DNA from: Megaleporinus macrocephalus
Lineage: Eukaryota; Chordata; Actinopteri; Characiformes; Anostomidae
NCBI GenBank assembly: GCA_021613375.1
Contig: CM038708.1
Span: forward strand, 25,687,518 to 25,751,517
Direction: 5' to 3'
Length of the DNA stretch: 64,000 nucleotides
Position 1 is the stretch's first letter. Every line of letters starts with the position of its first letter. Under the pieces are notes generated by a model. It did not search any database. It was not told where the DNA came from and saw nothing but the letters and a program-made list of their open reading frames with translations. Shown piece after piece: positions 11,066 through 30,049 of the stretch. The translations under genes and the position numbers were made by a program.

Positions 11066-13817
11066 TCTCCAGCGTGGCAAATTATTCATGTAATAATCTA
11101 CTTTTAAAAGAAAAAATGTTTTATATGAAATATTTTTAAAACTACAATATATTATGTGAACTATTTTACTTTCCAGTCCTGCTCTATAAATAGTATGCTA
11201 GCATGTGCTCTGGCAACAACTTGGCTGCCTCCATTAGCCGGGTTGTCTAGCCTGAGCCCAAAACATGACATGGCAGAGGAACAAATTACAGATCAGCGTT
11301 TTTAAGTTTGTTATTAGTAAAACCAACTGTGTAGCAACTTATAAGAGTTTATACCAGTTAGTACAAAGTACAAATTTAGAAACACATTTCAACTTCCTCT
11401 GTTTTTTCTGTTATTGTCTTTGTGGGCTGCAGCTGTATTGTCCCCTAAAAAAGAAGCATAGAGGCAAAAGCAAACCCTGGATGAAGTATCTGCTTGTTAA
11501 GCTGTGACGTCATCTACCTACATGTCCAGGTCCTAGTCTTCACTGTTCTGACTGAGTGAAAAAACTACCAAGTTGTCATTCTATCTCTTTCCATGTGGTG
11601 AAAAAGAGAAGAGAAAATGACTCTAGTTTATAAGGTGATACAGTTCTTTAATGAATAAAGACAAATTAAGTTTGCTGTCAGTGAGCTAATTTTAGCACCC
11701 ACTGGCAAAAACCATACTGACCATTTGTGGATACCCACTTCATGTTTCACTTGGCAGGCATGCCAGTCAGACAAGGGCTGACGAAGATATCTAACTAAGG
11801 CAGAGATAGCTAACCAAGGCTACTTATCTTCACTGTAGTTGGGCAGCAGATAAAAACTGCTAATATTGGAAAATGTGGGTTTACAGCAAGATGTGGAACA
11901 TGTGGGTTCACAGCAATAAACACCCTATAAAACCCTTAGTCTGTATGAAGGAGATCAGCAAAAGGTTAGTTTAGTTTTTACAGTGGGTGCTAACCTCAGC
12001 TAACATTAGAGCTCAGTGGCATTAAACTTGGATTTTCTCCATTTGTTAAAAAATGTAACCTTCCACATCAACAGTGCCTATTTCCCTCTTTTCTTTCTCA
12101 CCACAAAGGAGGGCAGTAGAATGTTAATGGAGTAGTTTTTGGGTCTTAGGCAACAAACATACAGCTATGTGGCGTGCTGAAAGTAAATCTGACTGAAGAG
12201 TCTCAATCAGATCAGTACAGGCTTGTAACTGTTACCTGAATGTGTTAACAAGCAAATTACGTGGAATGAATTGAAACACTTTTTATCCCACAATGGTGCC
12301 ACATTGACATGCTGGTTAGTGTGCTAACCTCAGTAGATATCTTTGCAAAACCATATATGCATTTCTTTGACCCACCATCAAACTGTGCACACATATTTCT
12401 TCACACTTTGTTGAACATTTTTTTTTATTTTGTAAATGTTTAAACTAAAAAACTTACAAATTGATTACAGCTTACATATTACACCTTTTAGGAGCCCATA
12501 CATTTCGAGTTTTATGAATTTTTATGAGTTGTACGAGCATGTAAAAACTAAAGCTGCATCTAAACTCGCCAGTGGACTCAGTACATACTGCTGATCCTGT
12601 AAAGCAGCAGCTCTTTCAGCTTTTTTCAGTGTTGTAGTCCTTAAAACACAAACTTAATAAGAATTGAATATACATTTTAATCTCAGAAGAAATAAAGTAG
12701 CGCCAGCCTCTGTAGCTGCAGTACACAAGCTGTAGTTAGATACACACAGCCGACGTACCGCTTACCACTGTTTTTCTACCTTGGCTCTGGTCACCTCCAC
12801 AGCTCCAGTTGAATCATGGGATAGCACAGTGTGCTACACATACTTCACATACTTTAAAATGTCTCCTGATTCAGTAGCCATGCTCACCTACTGCTTTTGC
12901 CTAGTGTGTAGTATAGTAGTAGGGGATTCCGGACACAAAAGTTTCAGAGCCCACTTTTTTTTACTTTCTGGGTCACACAGTCCTAATATGGAACATACAG
13001 AAAAGAACCATTTTAAAAAAGAACTCTGTTTTAGTGAAAACCGTGTCTCCCATTTCTGGTCAGGCATCTCACCTGACCATCTCACCACTAGAGCTGCCTC
13101 GGTCACTTTCCTGGACAACATGACTGAAGCACTTTACCTAAAAAAAAGGGTGAATCACTCATCACGTCTTAATAATTCAGTAATGAAACACACCGGCGGC
13201 TCATTTTCTTGAAGCCCTGAGATCAACAGCTTAAATGGCTCTTGATACCAGCTTGTTTTTTAAATACACTAGAGAGCTGACAGATGCCTTAGGCTGTCTA
13301 AAATTAAAGACTACTGTTTTTTTATCAAAAATATCATATCTCCTTAAATGTAGTGACTTATATGAGCAGATGGTTTTAGGTTGTTACATTTATTCAGCTA
13401 CATGTACCTGAAGATAAATATGTTGATATATTTGTACTTTTGTATAATAACACTTCTACATCATGCGTTTACTTCTAGTCAACCACATTGGTGAGGAAAG
13501 TAATTTGCTTATTAAATTTTAGCCAGTAATGTTAAGTTACTATTTCCTTTTTTTAGTAACTTCATTACCTGTGTTTACGTACGGGGGATGTACTAATCAG
13601 ATGCAAGCAGTAGGTGGCGGTATGCACAACAGCGTTGGTCTGCAACCCCACAGAGTAGCGCTGAAGAAGGAAATCAGGCCCCTAAGCTGATACACACATG
13701 GTTGAATATTTTGTTAATAAGTCTTAATAAGTATTTTAATTATTATGTTCTTCATTTCTCCGTAAACTATACAGCTCTCTGGGTTTCTCTCTATTGGACA
13801 CTGAGCTGGGCGGTGCG

Positions 13818-20277
<6,460 letters not shown>

Positions 20278-20323
20278 CATATGATGGAGGATGCAAGGAA
20301 ACTCCTGACATGGCTGTGTAAAA

Positions 20324-20466
20324 AATAAACCCACCAAAATTGGACTATGGGAAAAGGTTCAAAGCACTTCTGGAAATAAATAGCATCAAAAAAAATTATG
20401 TTCACAACTTGTGACAAAAATTGAGATACATACACTTTATTTTGCTGTTTTAACTGTATAAATAAA
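20324..20466 (+). promoter_or_regulatory. elp5: Poly(A) signals of elp5
   Basis: AATAAA occurs at 20324-20329 and again at 20461-20466, 47 and 184 nt after the stop codon. Either could serve elp5. Confidence 0.5.
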
Positions 20467-20479
20467 TATTACCAAAGTT

Positions 20480-21406
20480 CATACCCATGCAGAAAATGTG
20501 TTGCCCTAAATTTGAGTATGTTTTGATAATCATTGCCATAAACAATTAAGAGTATTGAAGCCAGTTACTCTCCCACAGTGATTCTATCTAGGCTACTTAC
20601 TTCCCCTCATGATGTCGTTCTACAGATAGTTTCTTAGAATAAAAATGGTGAACCACTTTTTGAGGAACCTTTAACAGAACACACAAGCACACAGGCCTGG
20701 AATCTTTTTTACTCTGGTAAGTTCCTGGCATCACCAAGACATTTTAGCTATTAATTCAATAAATAATCATAAATAATATTTTACTAGCGAGGACTACAGT
20801 ATATTTTAGTATATGATATTGTAGATTTTTATTTTCCCAGTTTACTTGAAAGGGAGAAGCAATTTGTACATTTTGTCGGTAAAACATGTAGTGACTTTAC
20901 AGGAGACGTAAAAGCAAATTAATGTCGATTAAGATTTTATTCAAAGCAATTTTGGAGCATTTCTATTTGTCCAAATGTGTAAGAAACAGCTGCTGAGCTT
21001 AAAAGAAAAAAATTGAGCTATGTGTTTTTAACTGGACAGCAACAATTTGCTAATTCAGTTTTTAATCAAATTTTGACGTGCTGCAATCCTTTTTTAATAT
21101 AATTAACACTATGTTTTGCAGTTCCACACACTGCTGACTGACCTTTAGGTTGTAGGGGTTGTTGCTGTTGAAAAAAAAACTTTCTATGTAATATCTATAT
21201 AATATCTGTGAAAAAGCCAAGTGATGGTTTGATTTCATACCATAATTTATTTTTTACATGTTCCAAAAGTAAATGTTAACTATATTTTTAGCAAGTCAAA
21301 TATGAGTAAGCAAGTAATTCAAACCCCAAACAACTTTCCACAAATATATAAATAACATTATCAGTTCAACATGTCATTTATATCACTGTAAGCTAAAAAG
21401 TGGAAT

Positions 21407-21478
<72 letters not shown>

Positions 21479-21850
21479 ATTATTTTTTTTAATTATCCAG
21501 GTGCACCACTACTATTATTGACAATACATACACATTAAATATACACATAAATACAACAGCATGGTTGAGCAACTGAATGATGAAGAGTTTGTTGATGAAT
21601 GAGTGATTTTCCTCTCTGAGGGGCTCTGTGGTGTCTGGAGCTGTGAACCTCTGACATTAACATAAACAAACACTTGCAAATCAGGTCGTTTGTTTCAGAA
21701 CAAATGACAACATGTGGTCAACTTGCTAGACATGTATTTGGTGATTAGCATTAATTGGGCTGGATGTGGCCGCAGAAATGAGCAGCTTATGTGTTTCCCG
21801 ACCAGATAAGACCCTCGTTCGTTCGTGTCTTCCAGCTGGAAGCTGAAGGG
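20480..21850. other. Intergenic DNA between elp5 and ctdnep1
   Basis: AT-rich DNA with no gene. It includes one copy of the 'gagcatttctat' dispersed repeat (about 20880-20980) and a (TC)n(TA)n microsatellite at 21413-21478. Confidence 0.6.
21413..21478. repeat. (TC)n(TA)n compound microsatellite
   Basis: About 21 TC units pass directly into about 11 TA units. Confidence 0.95.
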
Positions 21851-22430
21851 GGGCTCAGCGCTAACTCTTGGGGAAGTGACGTCACGCCGACGCTGGCAGT
21901 CCTGTTCCGGATCGGCTTTGAACTGTTTTTCAGCGGTCACTGACTTTTTTTATTAGCTTAGCCTCGGCGGTCCGGCAGACAGGAGAGAGTCGCACCACGT
22001 CCACCAGCCGCTACACACTTCAGCCGTAGGTCCTTTCACTGCGTCCCACAGCGAGGCGGACGGTCTGGCCGGCGTTCACCTTCATGCCCCGGAGAGAGTG
22101 AGCGCGGTTAGCTAACGGCTGCTAAGTTGTGTCTTGTAGGTTTGACTGAGCGTCGCTGCTCCGACAAGGAAACTAAACTACCTCGTTAAAGCCGCCGACT
22201 TGCCGCCAAAGCGAAAGTTCGTGGATGCACTTTTGTTTTTTAGCGCTGCGGTTTCACGCGCTGTAGCCCCACACTTTTAAGTAAGTTTTAAGTAATGGAC
22301 TGAGGAGAAGCGCGGAGCTCGGCGTTACACGGTAACGTTAACCGGACACCCGTCTCTCTGCTCTGGAAGGAAACGTGTACGTGTGAGGTTTCATGGTGGA
22401 GCGAAGCTTTACGAGCCCGTTATGGTTGAC
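21840..22430 (+). promoter_or_regulatory. ctdnep1: Promoter and 5' UTR of ctdnep1
   Basis: A CpG-rich block directly upstream of the ctdnep1 start. It contains a full cAMP-response element (TGACGTCA, 21877-21884). A short upstream ORF in the 5' leader overlaps the main start and is listed separately. Confidence 0.55.
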
Positions 22431-22437
22431 ATGCTGA
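22393..22437 (+). other. Upstream ORF overlapping the ctdnep1 start codon
   Basis: ATG at 22393 opens a 14-codon frame that ends at TGA 22435-22437, in a different frame from ctdnep1. It covers both candidate ctdnep1 start codons (22422 and 22431). If the leader includes it, it would be expected to lower initiation at the main start. Confidence 0.5.
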
Positions 22438-22870
22438 AGACTCGTCAGTGTATGCTGTGTGTCCGCACTTTCTTTGGCGTGACGTCCAAGATATGGAGCT
22501 TCTTCTTATACATACTCAGGAAACATCTAAGGACGGTGAGTAGACCTGCAGCTGGTCACTCTGTCTGGTTCTCTGACTGACCCCTCTCTACCTCTTCTGC
22601 TTTGTGTCAGAGAAATTAAAGCGCCCAGTTACTACTTTCCCCTCCTATTTCATTCCCTCCTCCGTCCACGTCTGTCTGTTCGGTTATGTGTCTCAAAAAC
22701 AGACATTATTACTTTTTTTATAATTACATTTTTCACATTTTATACTTCAAATAGGCTACTTTTGTTACTTTTCACTGATTTTATAATTTATGTAAATTAG
22801 CTTGTTTCTGATTGGTCGTCCTGTATTGAGCCTTATTCAGAAGCCAGTCCAGCCATAACTCTCTTGGTGA

Positions 22871-22907
<37 letters not shown>

Positions 22908-25900
22908 GACCTGGTAAGGTGAATATATGTAAATATGTTGGTTTTAATCATATCATTTAGTTTCCGTATATGTTTTGTATTGACTGGGAAGTGAATGGTA
23001 TGATTAAAAAGTTAGGGTTATCTCAAATAAGTTCAATTATTTTATTAAAAGAGATTTTTTATTTTTTTATGGTGCGTGTCCTCAAAGAAACCAGTATTCC
23101 ACCTTTATTAATACAGTCTGTCTTATTACTGTTGGACTCTTGTGCTTGTAAAAAGCCAGTAGTTTGCTGCAGGTTCTCTGTTAGAGGAGAGGTGGGCGTG
23201 CGTTAGTCTGCTGCTGCTACAGGAAAACCATAAGCCACAGCAGTAGTCTGAATAGTGGCATTATTTACAGCTGTTTTCATCCTGCGTGCTATTGAAAGGT
23301 GGGTGAAGAATGTACTGTTTCTAACATCTGATAAGTTGGCACAGAAAAAAGAAACAGTGGCATCAGTTTAAATTATTTTTGTGCTGCATTAAAAATAAAT
23401 AAACACAGCTCGTTATGTACTCAGAAAGCATATTGTGACATTGTAATTTAACTTACTGCAGTAACGTTACATAGTTATATTGCCCAACCTTTATTTCATT
23501 TTAGTAACTCACTCTTTCTTTCTTTCTTTTTAAGTCATTCCTTATTGGATTTACTTGCTTGTTTAGGGTCATTATCCTGTTGAAATGCCCAGTTTTTTTG
23601 TTTTTTTAACAGTTTTTGTTTATTAATTTATTTTACAGATAGCAGACTCAAATCATAACATTTATGCCACAGTGCTTTACATTCAGTAATCAAATACAGT
23701 CTTTGCATTTCTCAAACATGTCTTCTGGTACAGGAGTGGCTCTGTTTCAGGCTCATCTGTCCGTAGCATGTTGTTCCAGAAGTCCTGGTCCTTGCCTAGA
23801 TAAGCCTGATGTTCTTTTTAGTCAGCAAAGACTTCCTCCTGTTGTACCTTCCATGTTGAGCATGTGTGTCTTTTCCTAATGCTAGATGCACGCATGCACT
23901 ATTACATCAACAGTACAGAGAGCTACCAGCAGATTCTGTGCTTTAAGTTTTGGATTTCTCAGAAACTTTTTTTAGCATCTTAGTTTCCCCTGGACAAGTT
24001 GGCAGTGGTTTTAAATCTTCTCCACCTGTAGATGATCTTCTAGACAGTGGAGTGATTGATTTGCATTACTTTGAATGCTTTCTTGGATACCCCTTCCCAG
24101 ACTTATGAGCATTTACAACTCCGGAAAGCTCTTTTGATCCAGATATGCTCCAATAACGAAGAGCAGACTGGACCAGATATCTGAACTTGGACTTGGCGGA
24201 TGGGGGGGGGGTACCTCTTTAACATTGTTCTTATCAATAGCATTGGGTTGGGAGCCCCTGCTCTTGGGTCATTGACGTGTTTGAAGTAGGGGCATATGCA
24301 GGGTTATGTGTACTTGCATATTCCACAAAATAAAATTGTGTTATCAGCACTTCTTAAATAAAGAAGTTATATCTTGCACACCATCAAACTTCCAAAAATG
24401 CAGAACTTTTTATGAGGCATGTGTACGTCTTTATATGACTGTGTGTATGTTGCTGTGCTTAACAGTAGATTATGTCCAGGTATTAGGAATTACTTAACTC
24501 CTTCACACTAACAGCACCAACTTGTTATTATACCTGATATTGCCTGACGTTAAAGCTTTTTGATTGTCATGTATGTATTTGCCTCATCAATATGGATTGT
24601 AGCCAGACAGTACTAATGACAGAGCGTTTCATGATAGTTGAAGCTTTTCCCCTTTTGAACTTGAGTAGCCCATATGAGTCATGAGCAACGGCACAGTGTT
24701 CCTACAGCCGATCAACAATCGTAAACAGGCTGCAGGCTAATCCTGTGTCTGCAACAAACACATAAACCAGTGTACAGTAGACTTTAATATAACCATAAGA
24801 TGTCCATCAGTGCCCGTAAGGGGTATCGCCTTCGTGGTGACGGCAGTCAGATCAACCAGAGACCACAGAAAATATTTTTGACAGGTTGTTCCAGGTACCT
24901 ATGTTGCTCTCAAGGTGGCCAAGTGTTTAATCTGCTCCAGAATTCTGCAGTAGTTTGTTACTATGTGCAGACAACAGCCTTATAAGTTTGAGTCAATATG
25001 AAATAAACTTTTATTTTATCCTGTTGCTTGCTCATATTATACACAAATAGAATATTAATATATGTCATCTTTTTTTGGGTCCACCTCTAAACATCTGTTT
25101 TTGTTGTGCCACCATGCACCAGTGAGCTAGGAAAGTAATATTAACCAGTGATATCTTATTTCACCTCACAATCCCCCTTATCCTATGAGTCTTCTAGTGA
25201 AATCATGAAGAAATAGAAGACAAGTAAAATATTTTTTGTACAATTGGTGCCGAAAGTTGGGACCCAGTAGTAGATTGAAATTTAAAGTAAAAATTATTTA
25301 ATTTTGACGCCCCAGCTATCACACAGATTTAATAAATTCCACCACAAATGCACTTTTTAATTTAATAAAGAACTGATTAGCCAAAACAGGTACTACCATA
25401 AGTAGAGTTAGGAAAGGAATAAATGAAATTAAAAACACTATTTGTAATTTTAATAGTATTATTCGTATCTGTTGTGTTTTCTAATTTTTAAAATGACCTA
25501 AAATGTTTGCACTTCAACACAATGCTGCATCCGTACACCTCAGGCCATTGCCCTGTTGCTCTAACTCCTCTCGTAAGTCCTGAGGCCCATGAGGTCAACA
25601 TCGGATCGTGTCAGCTGGGCCCACAGACTCCCCATACATTCCAGTTAAAGGCTGCGACCAGCAGCTGCCTTTAGAATGGAACGTAGCATGTGTGGAAGCA
25701 CATACAGTACAGTATCTTAATGAAACGTGGGCAGTAAAGGCTGGAACAACATGCCCCCCTGCCAAAGTCACCCTGGTGGTTTCCCTTTCCATTTGCCCCC
25801 AAATTCCCACAGACACTTGCAGACAGCTAAAAATAGTCTGGAAGAGCGAGGCTTAGGGTGGAGGGAGCATTGTGATCACTTCATGGTCTATGCACAGAGT

Positions 25901-28900
25901 TACAGGTGTCTGAGAACTGGTGGGAAGAAATAGAAAGGAAAGAACGTCACAATTAATAGCAGTGAAATATATCAATACAATTGTTTACACAATTGAAGTA
26001 ATAACTCAAGTTAAACTGTCTGTCTATACTTGAACCACCTTTCTCCGTTTCTCATGAGTGCTAATAAATAATTAGGAAACATGTGATTGGCTTTATTTGG
26101 CCATAGAAAGTTATTATTGATGAAATTATTAATAAATTATATGGTAGAGCCAAACCTTAAATAAAGTAATGTAAAGCAGCATGTCTGTCAGGTTCTGTTT
26201 CTTATTAAAAAGAGCTTTATAGACCAGATGTGACCACATTTCACTTGACTCAACCCCTCTGTATCCCTTAAAATAAAACTGTTGTGACTGTACTTTTAAC
26301 ACTGATATGAGATAAATAAGCTCTATTCTGATTGGCTGTCCTGTTGCGCCTTATTCAGCCCTGAGAGCTGAAACATTCTTCAGAACTTAAAAATGTGTAG
26401 GTGGAGCTGAACTGCTGTAGGCTGAATAGTTGGATATACGTAAACAGGTTTGTTCCTGTGACCTCACAGAAACAGTGAATTCAAAACAGGCAGCTTCAAA
26501 CAGGCTAAGAATTTATTATTATTATTATTATTTTTATTTTTATTTTTTTGTACTGTTCTGTTAGCAGTTCAATACAAAATTACTTCCTTTTAGTTCATAG
26601 ATTATCTAACTATCAGAAAATGACTGAGTTTCAGTGATGATTTTAACCATGTTAAGAATGACAAATGCAACAGAGTCATGTGAACACATATTTATAAGCA
26701 TTTACAAATCAATACGGGACTCTGCATATGATAAAATATCTGACCGGCGGCCTTTTTTTATTTACTGACATCGGGCTGTCGTTTAGAATTTGTGAAATAA
26801 TTAGACAGGCTCTGTGTAAAATAAGCTCGTAGTTTATTAAAACATCAAAAACGCCATGAAATTAATAAACAACTGAGAGTTAAAATTCACAGCATTGCTA
26901 TAAAAATGTGTCTCTTATCCTCGACTTTAGGAATCTTGGTTAACTGACAGGTTTGGGATTGAAAATTTGGATAGTTGACTTTCAGGGGGAAGTTCTACAT
27001 GTACTGAAGACTTCTTTATTTAAAACAGACAAAATTGGTTTTCCATTATATGAGCCCTTTAAATGGTGCACTGTTATTGTTCTTACTAATTAATGCCAGC
27101 TTACCAAGAATGTAAAAAATAATTTAATTAGTTTTTACAGTTTTAGTACATTAGAGTAGCTATTCTGATAAAAGCTTTTCTCTTTTGTTTTCTATTAAAA
27201 TTGTTAAAACAAATGCAAGTATTTTTTTTTTATTTCGAAAAATACTTAAGACTGTTTTGTTGTATTGCATTCTGCTGAGCAGAGTTGTCAATTTCCTGTC
27301 TCTCTTCTGTTCTAGATAATCCAGTATCAGACAGTGCGATATGACACTTTACCCTTGTCACCGCTGTCCAGAAACAGACTCAGTGAGTATCACTCTCTCA
27401 CTCCTTCTTCCTTCAGATGTTGGATGTTAACTGTGTTGATGGGTGTGAAGTTACAGTAGCAGTACTAGTTTTACTGATTGTAATGATTCAGTGGAGTCTC
27501 TGTGTAATTAGACCGTGCTACAATATTTTTAATGTTTTGATTTCGCACTCCAGCAAAGAGCTGCTATAAAACTCTGCTGTTTAAATGTGAAAACTTTACA
27601 TCTGATGACTGCCTGAACTGCCTGTGACCATAAACTTGATAAGATGCCGGGTATTTTCCTGGTGATTCTTTGCTCAGTCTGTAATGCAGCTGTTTTGAGA
27701 TCCTGGTTTTTCATTTAATCATCTGTTCAGTGAAGGAAATGCTTGCTTACTGGGGTTCAGGTCAGACTGTTTAATTAGCAAGTCAAAACCGTTTCTCTTT
27801 AATAAAGCAAACTCTGTTGTTTTGATTCATTGCTGTTTCTGTTCTACGTTTTTTTCCACTCGTTTATCTTTCCATCACTTTGGTATAGACTAGTCTTTGT
27901 CTTATTTGCCCCTATGATTCTATATTATTAAATCTAGTAATTTTACATGGTCTTTCTAGCTTACAATGCTCTGATCATGCTGCTTTGCTTTATGATTGTT
28001 TTTAGCATATTTATCACTTAGCCAAGCTCTGATTACCACTTTTTCCCCTCCGATACCTAATTCTTATTCATCTGCCCGTTCTGAGTACCAGTACTTATCC
28101 CAAATCTGTGTAACGGCATTTTACTACTATTAATCACAAAATCAGAACCTTATTAACAGTATCTGTGTTTTCTGCTGCTGATACCAGTAATGTGTTTAGG
28201 TGTACTAATTATGGTATTAGTGTCTGTGCAACACTATTGCTCAGCTAAGTATCGAGCAATGCTTTCCTAAATCATTAAATCTATCATCTATCAAAAACCT
28301 TGTTACCATGTTAAAGCGTATCATATACAGCAGAAAAATATGAACATAGATGTGGACAAAATACCAAACCAGCAACCAAGTTTCTCAACAGCAGTGAATC
28401 CAGAGAGTCACAGTAAATGCAGCAGGTTGAAAAGGAGAGAATGGACAGTTGTTGACTGATGTGTACGGCTGGCAGGCAGACTAAAAGTGGATCTTTTGTT
28501 TGGTTCACGGTTTTCAGCAGTCATAGAGACACCACTGCATACAGAGAAGGGAAGAGTTTGGATATGTATATTGGTTGTTGACCAAGTGCGTGTGTGTATG
28601 CATGTGTTTGCAGATGCAGTGAAGCGAAAGATTCTTGTTTTAGACCTCGATGAGACGCTCATTCACTCTCATCATGACGGGGTTTTGAGACCGACTGTCC
28701 GGCCTGGCACGCCACCAGACTTCATCCTCAAAGTAAGATTCTCTACTGAGGTAAAAAATAATACTAATTCATAACATAGATAGCTGGCATGATTTATTTT
28801 TCCTAATACTGATATTGAGACTCAGCTGATGTCAATACTAACTGAAAGCTTTAGGATTATTGAGGTTTAAAATGGGCTATTTTTAAGTGAAGCACTTTAG

Positions 28901-30001
28901 TTAAGAAGATCATCGAGAAGTGGGCCATCATGCTGAAGCTACTCAAACACTCTTCTAGCCCACAGAAAGAAATACACAGATAACATCACCTCACACAGTG
29001 TGAGCGTGTGCTATTTCAGGATAGGATTGTTACGGGATTGAAACCTTTCTTTCCGCCAATCCATCTTTTTCTGCTGATGTTGGCCCAAGACCCAGTATCG
29101 GATCAGTGCTTTCTCTCATTAAGTAGTAACAGGCGATGCATGAGCAACTGACCTTATTCAACGGATCAGATATCATCCAGGTGTGACCTTGTTTTTAGGC
29201 TGCTCTTAGACACGGTTGCTCTTAAATGGAAGGGTTGTTGTTCCAAATTTCTTAAAATTCTCACTTAGAATTTTTATTACTGGAACTCTTGAGCTCTCCA
29301 CATAAAAGTAGTAACTATCAATATACTCTGTGAAGGAGGGCTTTTCTAATTTTACTGCGTTTACTGGTAACTATTTTATAGTTTCACTTTTTTCATTTAT
29401 TTATTTTTATTTAATATATATATTGAGATAATATGGTGGTTAAGATGTATGCAGCGATCAGTTAGACTTTGTAACCCTACATTAAATTGGAGATATTCGG
29501 CTGAATATGAAATAATTATCCAGTGTGTGCAGATTATAAATTGAAAAAAGTGTCTGATTGTTACTGTCTGCCAAAATCCTAAGTATTGAAATCAATACTG
29601 AGAAAAGGAGCAGGAGGTGGGGGGAGGAAATCAGATTGGTGCACCCCCAGTAGAAACCACACAGTTTACACTGTATTTCTACTTCTATGTTTTACTTCTG
29701 TTTTATTATTAACATTTCATATTACTATTATTTTAAATGTGTTATGATTTTATTCTATTATTTATTATAAAATGTGGCTTCTTTAGTCTGAGAGTGAAAC
29801 TGTGGCACAAATGTAGCTAACAATAATAAACACCTAAACTTTCTAGTCAGCATTGTGCAAACTGCATGCCTACATCATTTCCTCCTAGTACAATGCACTG
29901 TGGTAGTGTAGGTCATGTTGGTATCTATTTAAATTAACTTTTTAATATGTGCTATGATACACCTCTTTCTGACCATTGTTACTTGATTGCATTGTTCCTT
30001 G

Positions 30002-30049
<48 letters not shown>

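Larger units (their letters stand above)
9481..13740. other. Repeat-rich intergenic DNA between phf23 and elp5
   Basis: No gene was recognised. It contains the inverted element pair (about 9830-11065). Around 12795-12945 is a degraded fish repeat (words such as 'tagtgtgtagtatagtagta'). The 12781-13212 open frame starts at TTG and has no domain. Confidence 0.6.

Noticed and set aside
12781..13212. 143-residue open frame between phf23 and elp5
   Set aside because: It starts at TTG, shows no domain, and overlaps a degraded dispersed repeat. No splice context supports it.
22383..22430. Longer N-terminus for ctdnep1 starting at GTG 22383
   Set aside because: It needs a non-ATG start, and the added residues do not resemble the family N-terminus. 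ATG 22431 gives the expected length.
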